Shown: positions 8,501 through 14,177, numbered from the stretch's first letter. The stretch is DNA of 15,045 bases from an uncultured Eubacteriaceae bacterium (GCA_937914785.1 CALGIV010000029.1:1-15045), one strand, 5' to 3'. Program-made: numbers and translations. Notes: generated from the letters alone by a model not told the origin.

Positions 8501-8864
8501 CCGGGGCGTCGCACAGGGCAATGCAACGATCAGTGTTGCCTACACCGACACTTATGACGGAAAATCAGTGACGATGAATACGTCCATCGGTGTCTCGGTG
8601 CGCGCGGCGGCAACTTCTCCGCCGCAAATCCAACTGTCGACTTCGTCGATCACGATTGCCAAAAACAGTGCTCTGCCGGATATGACGCAATATATTTCAA
8701 GTGTAACAGATGAGGCAGACGGCAATATTAACATCTCCCGCGTAACGATTGACACCTCAGGCATCAATTTGGCGGCACCGGGCAGTTATGTCGCAACGTA
8801 TTCGGTGACAAACTCTCTGGGACTAACCGGAACGGCGACATTAAATGTTGTTGTCACCAATTAA
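5529..8864 (+). CDS. Class A penicillin-binding protein (PBP1A-type) with two C-terminal Ig-like domains
   Basis: A bifunctional peptidoglycan synthase that polymerises glycan strands and cross-links peptides at the outer face of the membrane. The 1111-residue product has a very basic Lys/Pro/Ser-rich cytoplasmic tail (1-130) and one membrane anchor (about 133-161). The GT51 glycosyltransferase domain follows, with catalytic E217 in EDERFYTHQG, then GGSTITQQLIK and RKVMEWKLSIEVE. The transpeptidase domain has the serine motif S546-A-T-K549, S601-L-N603 and K728-T-G730, so both activities look intact. After about residue 930 come two beta-rich modules: a BIG-like domain (about 935-1032) and a second Ig-like/DUF5011-like domain (about 1035-1111). 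The start at 5529 follows GGAGG by 7 nt; the frame is open 25 codons further upstream, but that stretch contains the promoter. The gene stands alone, between its promoter and a strong terminator. Confidence 0.94.
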   Translation: MSNNKKNNFGNKKNTGKSEPEGKTTRFAADKTNKKASNTKRDTAKSSPFRKNTSAKPKAPQRPPAKKSSKDAAMQSPKPPALTKEQKAAYHKKIKEEFVPISRAKYKRLPKAQKRIYRYQERVANPRKKALYVVKWVFGIIFGIFFVSGLVLSGLGFYWIATAPDFDPDNLKYIEPSRIYANDGTTLYQELQGSEPREIITIDQMPEIVQLAFVSIEDERFYTHQGIDLKGILKAGVNAITSFSLEGPGGSTITQQLIKLTHLSDAKSIERKVMEWKLSIEVEDVMTKEQILESYLNKINFSWAHGIEAASKTFFNKPAKNLTLSQACVLAAMPQAPSAFMPFTLSEATEEDPVQHIIAETDEDGNRYYPLNPDNQRRAAWVLDKMRELGHISQEEYDIAYEELMSGNVGLKPQDESESQYSYFTDALYYQVIEDLQEDHGYTEDAAIDLVLNGGLRIYATVDIDVQNVLEDHAAKGSYLPSQSWSAAAASEAKSAETGEEVNYIPQCAMVVIDNESGAVAGLVGGREKTGNLTINRALQKFQVGSATKPLTVYAPGLETHAITLATRFDDVNINVGGWRPTNSGGTQGGMTSVRDGLRRSLNIVAVQAWYTTGVETSSNYAKMLGLELDESDYGAAALSLGGYTYGQTALAMTAAYANFPNKGVYREPIMYTRITDRDGNLLFENKAQETQVFSEGTAWLITDVLKQVIKGGTTTISMPGDLQIAGKTGTTDEQRHAYMCGYTPFYTCSVWFGYDQNIVYANGNRYVLNIGVFGGGGPGQMFAAIMRDIHEEKDLFYTGVDFPSRPSDLISIGCDSISGKGATELSQKAGHVASDWGLPGTGPSGTDDFHQQLKICKVSGRQASTYCPADQVEEKIVVIKPDSRFPSGITAVDKNFIPSNEKDFVYIPLGEGDADLCKYHNVNSVAEIGLYSGSSRAPSSITLDANETVTYTVKGRASNGGIFELSSGITASSDNSNVANVSVSGNTITIRGVAQGNATISVAYTDTYDGKSVTMNTSIGVSVRAAATSPPQIQLSTSSITIAKNSALPDMTQYISSVTDEADGNINISRVTIDTSGINLAAPGSYVATYSVTNSLGLTGTATLNVVVTN

Positions 8865-8892
8865 CTACCGGCAACTCAATTAAAAAATTCAC

Positions 8893-8930
8893 AAAAGGCT
8901 TTTTGATTTTATTATCTCAAAAAGCCTTTT
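8893..8930 (+). terminator. Strong intrinsic terminator after the PBP gene
   Basis: AAAAGGCTTTTTGA (8893-8906) pairs perfectly with TCAAAAAGCCTTTT (8917-8930), giving a 14-bp stem and 10-nt loop followed by ATTATTTT. It begins 28 nt after the PBP stop codon. The minus strand also carries a T-rich tail after the stem (GTGAATTTTTT), so it may stop transcription both ways. Confidence 0.9.
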
Positions 8931-9034
8931 ATTATTTTAATACTATTCTTACTCGCATTCCAAATGAATGATCAGCGCCAACCGATGAAAAGCAATAAAT
9001 GATATCCCACACAAAATTTTTATATCGATGTCCT

Positions 9035-9068
9035 AAACTGTTGCAGAACCGCTTACAACAGTTTTTTT
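9035..9068 (+). terminator. Second terminator-like hairpin upstream of the SpaA-repeat gene
   Basis: AAACTGTTG (9035-9043) and CAACAGTTT (9056-9064) form a perfect 9-bp stem with a 12-nt loop, merging into a run of seven T. It lies more than 100 nt beyond the PBP terminator, with no recognisable gene between. It could be a backup terminator, the 3' end of a short RNA, or an attenuator before the next gene. Confidence 0.6.
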
Positions 9069-9162
9069 CATTGTTCGCCTTTGGGATAATCCGCACAACT
9101 GCCCTCTTAAATAAATATTATAACTAATATAAGGATTATTAACAGGGAGAACAGGTGGCCAT

Positions 9163-10839
9163 ATGTACCAGAACAGAAAACATTGTTATAATAACAATAC
9201 ACTAAACTTTTATTTTTACAAGCTGGATGCAGATACGCAGTGTCCTGTACAGGGCGCTTGCTTCGCCTTGTTAGAAGAGGGTCAAATCATTCAGGAAAGC
9301 TGTTCCAACAACCGTGGAATCGTTCAATTTTGCCATTTGAAACCCGGTTGTTATATCTTAAAAGAAACTATGTCGCCTGTCGGCTATCAAAACAATCATA
9401 CCCTGTACGACGTAGTAGTTTATGATTGCGGCTATGTCACAATCGACGGCCAGCCTGCTTGTGATTTTTGCAGTATGAATCAAGCCATAACGGTCGATTT
9501 TGAATTTGAGAAAATCGACGCCGCTACAGGCGCACCGTTAGCGGGCGCAAGCTTCGTGCTCTGCTTAAATAAAACTACCGCAGCCATAGCAACTTCCAAT
9601 ACATCCGGAAGAATCCAGTTTGCAAATATTAAATCAGGGCAATACCAGCTTTATGAAATTGCTGTGCCGCTCAATTATAAAAAAAATCCTGTGGTATATG
9701 ACGTGCTCGTAACGGAAAACGGACTTGTCAGCATCGGCGATCAGCTGATCGAGAACTTCAAAATTGGCAATATCCCTCAAAGCGCAGCTTTTACTTTTCT
9801 AAAAACAGACGCCTTGAGTGAACTCGGTCTTGAAGGAGCCGTATTCGAACTCAGGCAAAACAACATACCTGTAAGAAATGCTGTTTCTAACACTTCAGGA
9901 CTCGTAGACTTTGGCGTTTTGCCGTCCGGGGTTTACACATTGCACGAAACGATACCGCCACCGAACTATTCGCTCAACGGCCATTCCTATACCGTTGCCA
10001 TCTCTGATAATGGCAGCATTACCGTAGATGGTCAACCTTTAGAAAATTTCAGCATCGCAAACATGCCGCAAACGTTCAGCTTTTTCTTTTTAAAAACAAT
10101 AGATGGCACGCTCGGAGAACCACTGCCAAATGCCGCCTTTACGTTGTATGATTCCACAAGCAATGATCCGGTCGCAACCGCAACTTCCAACGCCGACGGA
10201 ATCGTCCTATTTGAAAATCTGCCTCCAGGCAGCTACTATGCAATCGAAACAGCTGTTCCAGGCCTGACGCTCACAGACTCTCCACTGCTCATCGAAATCG
10301 GCAGCGATGGACAAACAACGATCAATGGCCAACCCGCAGCAGAATACGTCGCCGTAAACGAACGGCAAACAACAGAAGTAGTTGGGCGAAAAGTATGGAA
10401 TGACCGTAATAATACCACAAATATACGCCCGTCTACAACAACCATCCTGTTGTTACAAAACGGCGTAGCAATTGGCAGCACCGTTATTAATAATGCGGGA
10501 GACGGCAGTTTCATCTTCGATAACTTGCCGCTTTTCGATCCGGAAGGCATACCTTATACTTACACTGTACAGGAAGCGACTGTACCGGCAGGATACACTG
10601 TTAGTGTGGACGAATATACCATTACAAACGACCTTAAAATTTTTTATATCCTCGTCCGATACATTGATACTTCTTCCGGCACCACTATTTCCAGTACTTA
10701 TCATCCGGTTTATGCCGGAGGCAGCATTACGATTTATCCACCCATTTTCGTCGGTTACTACGCACCGCAACCGACCGTGCAAAGCCTTACCAATGTTATG
10801 GAAGATATGGAAGTGTTCTTTTATTATTCTCCCATTTAA
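9163..10839 (+). CDS. SpaA/prealbumin-like repeat protein with Cna_B and MucBP-like domains, no secretion signal
   Basis: A 558-residue protein of surface-adhesin or pilin type. Four SpaA-like domains follow one another with the first-strand lysine at K20, K117, K214 and K311 (exactly 97 residues apart). The acidic catalytic residue is at E68, E165, E262 and E362, and the last-strand asparagine at N106, N203, N300 and N399. This is the Lys-Glu-Asn set expected for intramolecular isopeptide bonds. Next come a Cna_B domain (about 403-492, VVGRKVWND, VQEATVPAGY, TITN) and a MucBP-like end (about 495-556). There is no N-terminal signal peptide, membrane segment or LPxTG. All 10 cysteines lie in residues 8-134. 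The start at 9163 follows AGGTGG by 4 nt. The gene stands alone between a hairpin terminator and the convergent dehydrogenase gene. A spore-surface or mother-cell role is possible but only inferred. Confidence 0.85.
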   Translation: MYQNRKHCYNNNTLNFYFYKLDADTQCPVQGACFALLEEGQIIQESCSNNRGIVQFCHLKPGCYILKETMSPVGYQNNHTLYDVVVYDCGYVTIDGQPACDFCSMNQAITVDFEFEKIDAATGAPLAGASFVLCLNKTTAAIATSNTSGRIQFANIKSGQYQLYEIAVPLNYKKNPVVYDVLVTENGLVSIGDQLIENFKIGNIPQSAAFTFLKTDALSELGLEGAVFELRQNNIPVRNAVSNTSGLVDFGVLPSGVYTLHETIPPPNYSLNGHSYTVAISDNGSITVDGQPLENFSIANMPQTFSFFFLKTIDGTLGEPLPNAAFTLYDSTSNDPVATATSNADGIVLFENLPPGSYYAIETAVPGLTLTDSPLLIEIGSDGQTTINGQPAAEYVAVNERQTTEVVGRKVWNDRNNTTNIRPSTTTILLLQNGVAIGSTVINNAGDGSFIFDNLPLFDPEGIPYTYTVQEATVPAGYTVSVDEYTITNDLKIFYILVRYIDTSSGTTISSTYHPVYAGGSITIYPPIFVGYYAPQPTVQSLTNVMEDMEVFFYYSPI

Positions 10840-10842
10840 AAA

Positions 10843-10865
10843 GGCCTGATAGTTCAATTCAGGCC
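10843..10865 (-). terminator. Intrinsic terminator of the isocitrate dehydrogenase gene
   Basis: On the minus strand GGCCTGA and TCAGGCC form a 7-bp GC-rich stem with a 9-nt loop, followed by TTTTTAAA (10842-10835). It lies 38 nt after the dehydrogenase stop codon. The T run overlaps the stop codon of the convergent SpaA-repeat gene. The plus strand has A-rich rather than T-rich sequence after the stem, so it acts mainly on the minus strand. Confidence 0.75.
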
Positions 10866-10902
10866 AAAGAAAATATCGGTTTAATAACTTATATTCGCAC
10901 CT

Positions 10903-12102
10903 CTAACTTTGGGTATACTGTGCGTATCGATGCGCTAATTCTTTATCCTGAACGACCTGCATCACATACTTGCAGAAAGCTTCCGCACTGCTCCCGTCTT
11001 TACGCCCTGTAATAACAAATTGCCGATCATACAGCGTGCAGATATCAAGCGCCATCGCCAGTTGTGCAGCCTTTTCAATTTGGCCGATATGCTCAAGCAG
11101 CATCACGCAGGCACGCAGCATACTGGATGGATCAGCGTAAGCCGCCCGCCCTTCTTCAACCATACGCGGCGCAGAACCGTGAATTGCTTCAAACATCGCA
11201 TAGCGGTTTCCGATATTCGCACTGCCGGCCGTGCCGACACCACCCTGAATTTCCGCCGCCTCATCTGTAATAATGTCGCCGTATAAGTTCGGCAACACGA
11301 CGACTTTAAAATCCCTGCGGCGTTTGTCATCGAGCAATTTCGCCGTCATAATATCGATATACCAGTCGTCTAAAACAACCTGCGGATACTCTCCGGCCAT
11401 TTGTTTAGCCGTTTGAAGGAACATACCATCCGTCGTTTTGATCACATTTGCTTTTGTCACAACAGTCAAGCGGTTCTGGCCGGAACGCACAGCGTAGTCA
11501 AAAGCCGCCCGAATGATACGTTCGCTGCCGGCTTGTGTTGTAATCGTAAAGTCGACGCCAAGACCATCTGCCAATTCAATGCCCTTACTGCCGACGGCAT
11601 AGGCTCCTTCCGTATTTTCACGATAAAACGTCCAGTCAATGCCAAGCTGCGGCACTTTCACGGGACGTACGTTTGCAAACAAATCCAGCTCACGGCGCAT
11701 CGCCACATTCGCACTTTCAACATTGACGCCATCCCCTGCACGCGGCGTCGTCGTCGGACCTTTTAAGATCACGTCACACATTTTCAACGCTTCAAGCGGG
11801 CCATCCGGAATCGCTTTCCCTGCTTTGATACGCTCTTCCAATGTCAAGTCTTCAATCTCGCGAAAAACAATGCGACCCGCCTTTACTTCATCAGCCAACA
11901 GGAAATCAAGCACCTCTTTTGCCCATGCTGTAATATAAGGGCCGATGCCATCGCCGCCGCCGACACCAATAATAATCTTTTCTTTCATCGTATAATCGAC
12001 CGGCCTGTCGGCCTGCCGCATATTATCAATACGCGCATACTGCTCGTCCAGCAGCCGTGCGAAATGTTCTTGAGCTTGTTTAATTTCCTCTTGTCTGTTC
12101 AA
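10903..12102 (-). CDS. icd: Isocitrate dehydrogenase (isocitrate/isopropylmalate dehydrogenase family)
   Basis: Oxidatively decarboxylates isocitrate to 2-oxoglutarate, feeding glutamate synthesis in the cytoplasm. The 399-residue product has GGGDGIGPYITAWAKEVLD early. The isocitrate-binding block S130-A-N132-VAM-R136-RELDLFANVRP matches the SLNVALRQELDLY.CLRP of E. coli Icd closely, and this favours isocitrate over isopropylmalate. Further marks are YRENTEGAYAVGS, KANVIKTTDG, the acidic metal-binding PNLYGDIITDEAAEIQGG, and HGSAP at 308-312. The two residues after HGSAP, which read K-Y in NADP-dependent E. coli Icd, are R313-M314 here, so the coenzyme cannot be read off. Start: the TTG at 12102 is preferred because GGAGG lies 8 nt before it; another TTG at 12117 overlaps the GGAGG itself. 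The gene follows a lipoprotein gene across a 35-bp palindrome. Confidence 0.85.
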   Translation of the reverse strand: MNRQEEIKQAQEHFARLLDEQYARIDNMRQADRPVDYTMKEKIIIGVGGGDGIGPYITAWAKEVLDFLLADEVKAGRIVFREIEDLTLEERIKAGKAIPDGPLEALKMCDVILKGPTTTPRAGDGVNVESANVAMRRELDLFANVRPVKVPQLGIDWTFYRENTEGAYAVGSKGIELADGLGVDFTITTQAGSERIIRAAFDYAVRSGQNRLTVVTKANVIKTTDGMFLQTAKQMAGEYPQVVLDDWYIDIMTAKLLDDKRRRDFKVVVLPNLYGDIITDEAAEIQGGVGTAGSANIGNRYAMFEAIHGSAPRMVEEGRAAYADPSSMLRACVMLLEHIGQIEKAAQLAMALDICTLYDRQFVITGRKDGSSAEAFCKYVMQVVQDKELAHRYAQYTQS

Positions 12103-12125
12103 CTTTATTTCCTCCAAAAAAGAAT

Positions 12126-12160
12126 CTTACCTGAAAGTATACCGTATACCTTCAGGTAAG
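12126..12160. repeat. 35-bp near-perfect palindrome between lipoprotein and icd genes
   Basis: Arms CTTACCTGAAAGTATAC (12126-12142) and GTATACCTTCAGGTAAG (12144-12160) are inverted copies with one mismatch around a single central base. On the minus strand the structure is followed by ATTCTTTTTT, so it can act as a terminator of the lipoprotein gene. It also ends 24 nt before the icd start and contains a possible -10 (TATACT), so it may instead be an operator or attenuator for icd. Both readings are inference. Confidence 0.6.
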
Positions 12161-12183
12161 AAAAGGATTATTTATGAAAAAAA

Positions 12184-12657
12184 TCAAAAATAGCTTGCAA
12201 TAATCTTTTCGACGGCTTTGTTGTCGCTCGTCATCACAAGAAATACGTAATCGCCCTTTGTGATAATCTTAGCGTTCGCAGCTTTTTCATATTCCTCCGG
12301 CTTAAAATTTGCGAAAGAATCTTTCACTTCATCAATGCGTTGCTGCAGTCCGTCTTCGACAATCTTGGTATTGCCGCTCACTGCTTTGATGGCAATAAAG
12401 TTGTCGGCATTCATTCGAGTTAAAGAGTATTTACCGGCAAACTTTTCGACACTGCCTTCCGGAATATAGAAGGCTTCCGTCAGAGTTTCGAGATCTACAT
12501 CGCCGGACATCGTGATCGTCACGTTCTTACCTACACTGTCCACCATCTGCGATAAATCTACTACTTGAATCTTTTTCGCTGAAGTCGTACATGAAATCAA
12601 TGTCACCGATAATATCAGAATTAAAATAATCCCTATCGTTATCCCAATTCTTTTCAT
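12184..12657 (-). CDS. DUF4358-like lipoprotein
   Basis: A 157-residue protein with a lipoprotein signal peptide: a charged start (MKR), a hydrophobic core (4-21) and lipobox L20-I-S-C23. It should be anchored on the outer face of the membrane. The mature part (LETLTEAFYIPEGSVEKFAG..., IAIKAV, VEDGLQQRIDEVKDSFANFKPEEYEKAANAKIITKGDYVFLVMT) follows the pattern of DUF4358 proteins, a common clostridial family of unknown function. The ATG at 12657 follows GGAG by 6 nt. It has its own promoter at 12717-12745. icd lies 81 nt downstream, with a palindrome between them that may end transcription. Confidence 0.78.
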   Translation of the reverse strand: MKRIGITIGIILILILSVTLISCTTSAKKIQVVDLSQMVDSVGKNVTITMSGDVDLETLTEAFYIPEGSVEKFAGKYSLTRMNADNFIAIKAVSGNTKIVEDGLQQRIDEVKDSFANFKPEEYEKAANAKIITKGDYVFLVMTSDNKAVEKIIASYF

Positions 12658-12669
12658 TTTGTCTCCACT

Positions 12670-12709
12670 CTATATCATTTTTGTATCGCTGTTGTAACGA
12701 TTTTGTAAC
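12670..12709 (-). repeat. Tandem operator-like repeat, 7-mers at 11-bp period
   Basis: On the minus strand, GTTACAA, GTTACAA, GATACAA and the more degenerate GATATAG occur at 12709-12703, 12698-12692, 12687-12681 and 12676-12670, each exactly 11 bp from the next. They cover the start of the transcript made from the promoter at 12717-12745. Side-by-side sites on one DNA face resemble PhoP-type boxes (TTAACA-like repeats with 11-bp spacing in Bacillus). Position downstream of the -10 would suit repression. The regulator is not known. Confidence 0.45.
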
Positions 12710-12716
12710 AATTTGA

Positions 12717-12745
12717 ATTATACTCTACTTTAAATAAAAAAGCAA
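12717..12745 (-). promoter_or_regulatory. Sigma-A promoter of the lipoprotein gene
   Basis: On the minus strand -35 TTGCTT (12745-12740), 17-nt spacer, and a perfect -10 TATAAT (12722-12717). It lies about 60 nt upstream of the lipoprotein ATG and directly after the stop codon of the 102-residue gene. Confidence 0.75.
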
Positions 12746-12753
12746 GGGGTTTT

Positions 12754-13062
12754 TTAATTTTTTTCATTTATTTCAATAATCAGTTCGCCTGACCCGCAAT
12801 ACACATCTGTAAGATTGTCAAAATGTGTAAAATCTAAATGGATTTTGTCGGAAGCAAAGCTGCTTCTTATTCCCAATGACATTAATTGCGTTCTGATTTT
12901 ATTGATAATCACACTCCTTATAATGGGCGAGGCTCGAAAGCTGTAATTTAAGGTGAGCATCTTATTTTCAAAACGGTAAAAAGAAATGGCGGCACCATAG
13001 ATTTGTGCACCGTTTTCAACTTTTAAGTTGAGCTGTCTCGGTATATTCAGTGTTATTTTCAT
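12754..13062 (-). CDS. Small protein of unknown function (102 aa)
   Basis: I do not recognise this protein. It is judged real because the ATG at 13062 follows a strong AGGAGGG by about 7 nt and the gene sits in the same orientation as its neighbours. The sequence alternates short beta-like stretches (MKITLNIP, LNLKVE, MLTLNYSF, ELIIEINE) with a helical-looking middle (IIRSVIINKIRTQLMSLG). It has no signal peptide, no membrane segment and one cysteine. The LNIPRQLNLKVENGAQIYG start suggests a small alpha/beta domain. No terminator separates it from the lipoprotein promoter 96 nt downstream, so read-through is possible. No promoter could be assigned upstream. Confidence 0.65.
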   Translation of the reverse strand: MKITLNIPRQLNLKVENGAQIYGAAISFYRFENKMLTLNYSFRASPIIRSVIINKIRTQLMSLGIRSSFASDKIHLDFTHFDNLTDVYCGSGELIIEINEKN

Positions 13063-13382
13063 TTTTCTTCCCTCCTGCTCTATTATTTATGAAGATATAA
13101 GATGAATTAGAAGGAAGAAAAAGCGGAGTAGCAGCGACAGTTTTTTTAACCCCTATTCTTTTGAGACACTTCTTTTAGGTCGCGATACGATTATTTACCG
13201 TCTATGATTTATTTTGTTTTTATAGTCGCCTGCTCTTGAAAGTAAGGCGCCGAGGTCAAGATCATACCGATATGTTAAGATCCGACATCTGGCCTTTCTG
13301 AATTGCTTATTCTCTGAATGTTTTACGCCTTCCAGCAACTCCTTTACTTTTCAGATATTTTTGGTCAAGTCTATTTTATGGT

Positions 13383-13396
13383 GTACTTGCAAGTAC
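13383..13396. promoter_or_regulatory. Perfect 14-bp palindrome upstream of sigK
   Basis: GTACTTGCAAGTAC is its own reverse complement and lies 50 bp upstream of the sigK start codon, in the zone where a promoter or regulator site is expected. It does not match the LexA or SpoIIID consensus as I know them. An operator role is inferred from position and symmetry only. Confidence 0.35.
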
Positions 13397-13401
13397 GTTT
13401 G

Positions 13402-13419
13402 AATCTATTCATATAGATT
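13402..13419. promoter_or_regulatory. Inverted repeat AATCTAT-TCAT-ATAGATT upstream of sigK
   Basis: Two perfect 7-bp arms flank a 4-nt centre, starting 5 bp after the 14-bp palindrome. It may be an operator or a small hairpin in the sigK leader. CATATAGA within it loosely resembles a sigma-E -10 element, but no matching -35 is seen. Confidence 0.3.
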
Positions 13420-13446
13420 TAAAGATAAAATCAACGAGGTGAAGGA

Positions 13447-14154
13447 ATGCTTATCGGACTGCTTGAATTAATCAAAAATATCCTCTTTTTTATGGGGCGT
13501 ATTGAAAATGTTACCTCTTTCCCAAAACAGCTGGAACCGGAAGAAGAAGCGATCTGGATCGAAAAACTCCTAAAAGGTGATGAGGAGGCCACGCAAACAT
13601 TAATACTCCACAATCTGCGCCTTGTGGCGCATATCGCCAAAAAATACAGCAACGCGCCGATCGACAACGAAGATATCGTATCCATCGGCACGATCGGCTT
13701 GATCAAAGCCGTTGAAAGCTATAACGGCACAAAAGGCACCAAACTCAGCACGTATGCGGCAAAGTGCATTGAAAATGAAATCCTGATGGCGCTGCGCGTT
13801 GAGCAGAAGCATAAAAACAATGTTTTTTTACAAGACAGCATCGTCTCCGACGGCGAGGGCGGGTTTATTTCCTTTCTCGATGTCGTCCAAGTAGATGAAG
13901 ACAAAAGTCAGGACATCTGCGACAAAGTCGTCACAGACAAACGCATCAGCAAACTGGATGAAATTATGGACCAGGTGCTCACAGAACGCGAAAAGACGAT
14001 TATCAACTTCCGTTATGGGTTGAAAAACCAGGAACGTAAAACACAAATGCAGGCTGCTCAATTACTCGGTATCTCGCGCTCATATGTCTCGCGCATCGAA
14101 ACAAAGGCCATCGAAAAACTGGCACGCGAGTTTAAAAAAGTCCTGCCGGAATAG
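13447..14154 (+). CDS. sigK: Sporulation sigma factor sigma-K (pro-sigma-K)
   Basis: Sigma-K directs late mother-cell transcription during sporulation, including coat genes. The 235-residue protein aligns along its whole length with Bacillus sigma-K: EHNLRLVAHI-like HNLRLVAHIAKKY, EDIVSIGTIGLIKAVESYNGTKGTKL, STYAAKCIENEILMALR (regions 2.2-2.4), and the region 4.2 helix-turn-helix QAAQLLGISRSYVSRIETKA. The first 20 or so residues (MLIGLLELIKNILFFMG) are hydrophobic and match the position of the pro-sequence removed by SpoIVFB, a feature some clostridia such as C. difficile lack. The gene is continuous, not split by a skin-like element. The ATG at 13447 follows GAGGTG by about 5 nt. An efp gene follows with its own promoter. 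Confidence 0.93.
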   Translation: MLIGLLELIKNILFFMGRIENVTSFPKQLEPEEEAIWIEKLLKGDEEATQTLILHNLRLVAHIAKKYSNAPIDNEDIVSIGTIGLIKAVESYNGTKGTKLSTYAAKCIENEILMALRVEQKHKNNVFLQDSIVSDGEGGFISFLDVVQVDEDKSQDICDKVVTDKRISKLDEIMDQVLTEREKTIINFRYGLKNQERKTQMQAAQLLGISRSYVSRIETKAIEKLAREFKKVLPE

Positions 14155-14177
14155 AAAAAATATTTCTACCTGATATA

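Larger units (their letters stand above)
13063..13446. other. 384-bp intergenic region between divergent genes
   Basis: This region separates the 102-residue gene (minus) from sigK (plus) and must hold both promoters, but I find no convincing sigma-A, sigma-E or sigma-K promoter match. It contains two palindromes near sigK (listed separately). It also has a minus-strand frame open from about 13350 to a stop at 13195 (KELLEGVKHSENKQFRKAR...), which lacks a start codon with a usable ribosome binding site and so may be a gene remnant or chance. Confidence 0.5.

Noticed and set aside
8938..9126. Minus-strand open frame ending in SFGMRVRIVLK between the PBP and SpaA-repeat genes
   Set aside because: About 60 codons open with no start codon plus ribosome binding site, and it covers a terminator hairpin. 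Length is within chance expectation.
13363..13369. SpoIIID-like site GGTCAAG upstream of sigK (second copy at 13254-13260)
   Set aside because: A 7-mer with one mismatch to GGACAAG is expected by chance in a region this size. No promoter could be placed to support it.
13063..13446. Riboswitch or structured leader in the sigK upstream region
   Set aside because: No pattern of a known riboswitch class (c-di-GMP, T-box, SAM and similar) could be traced by eye.
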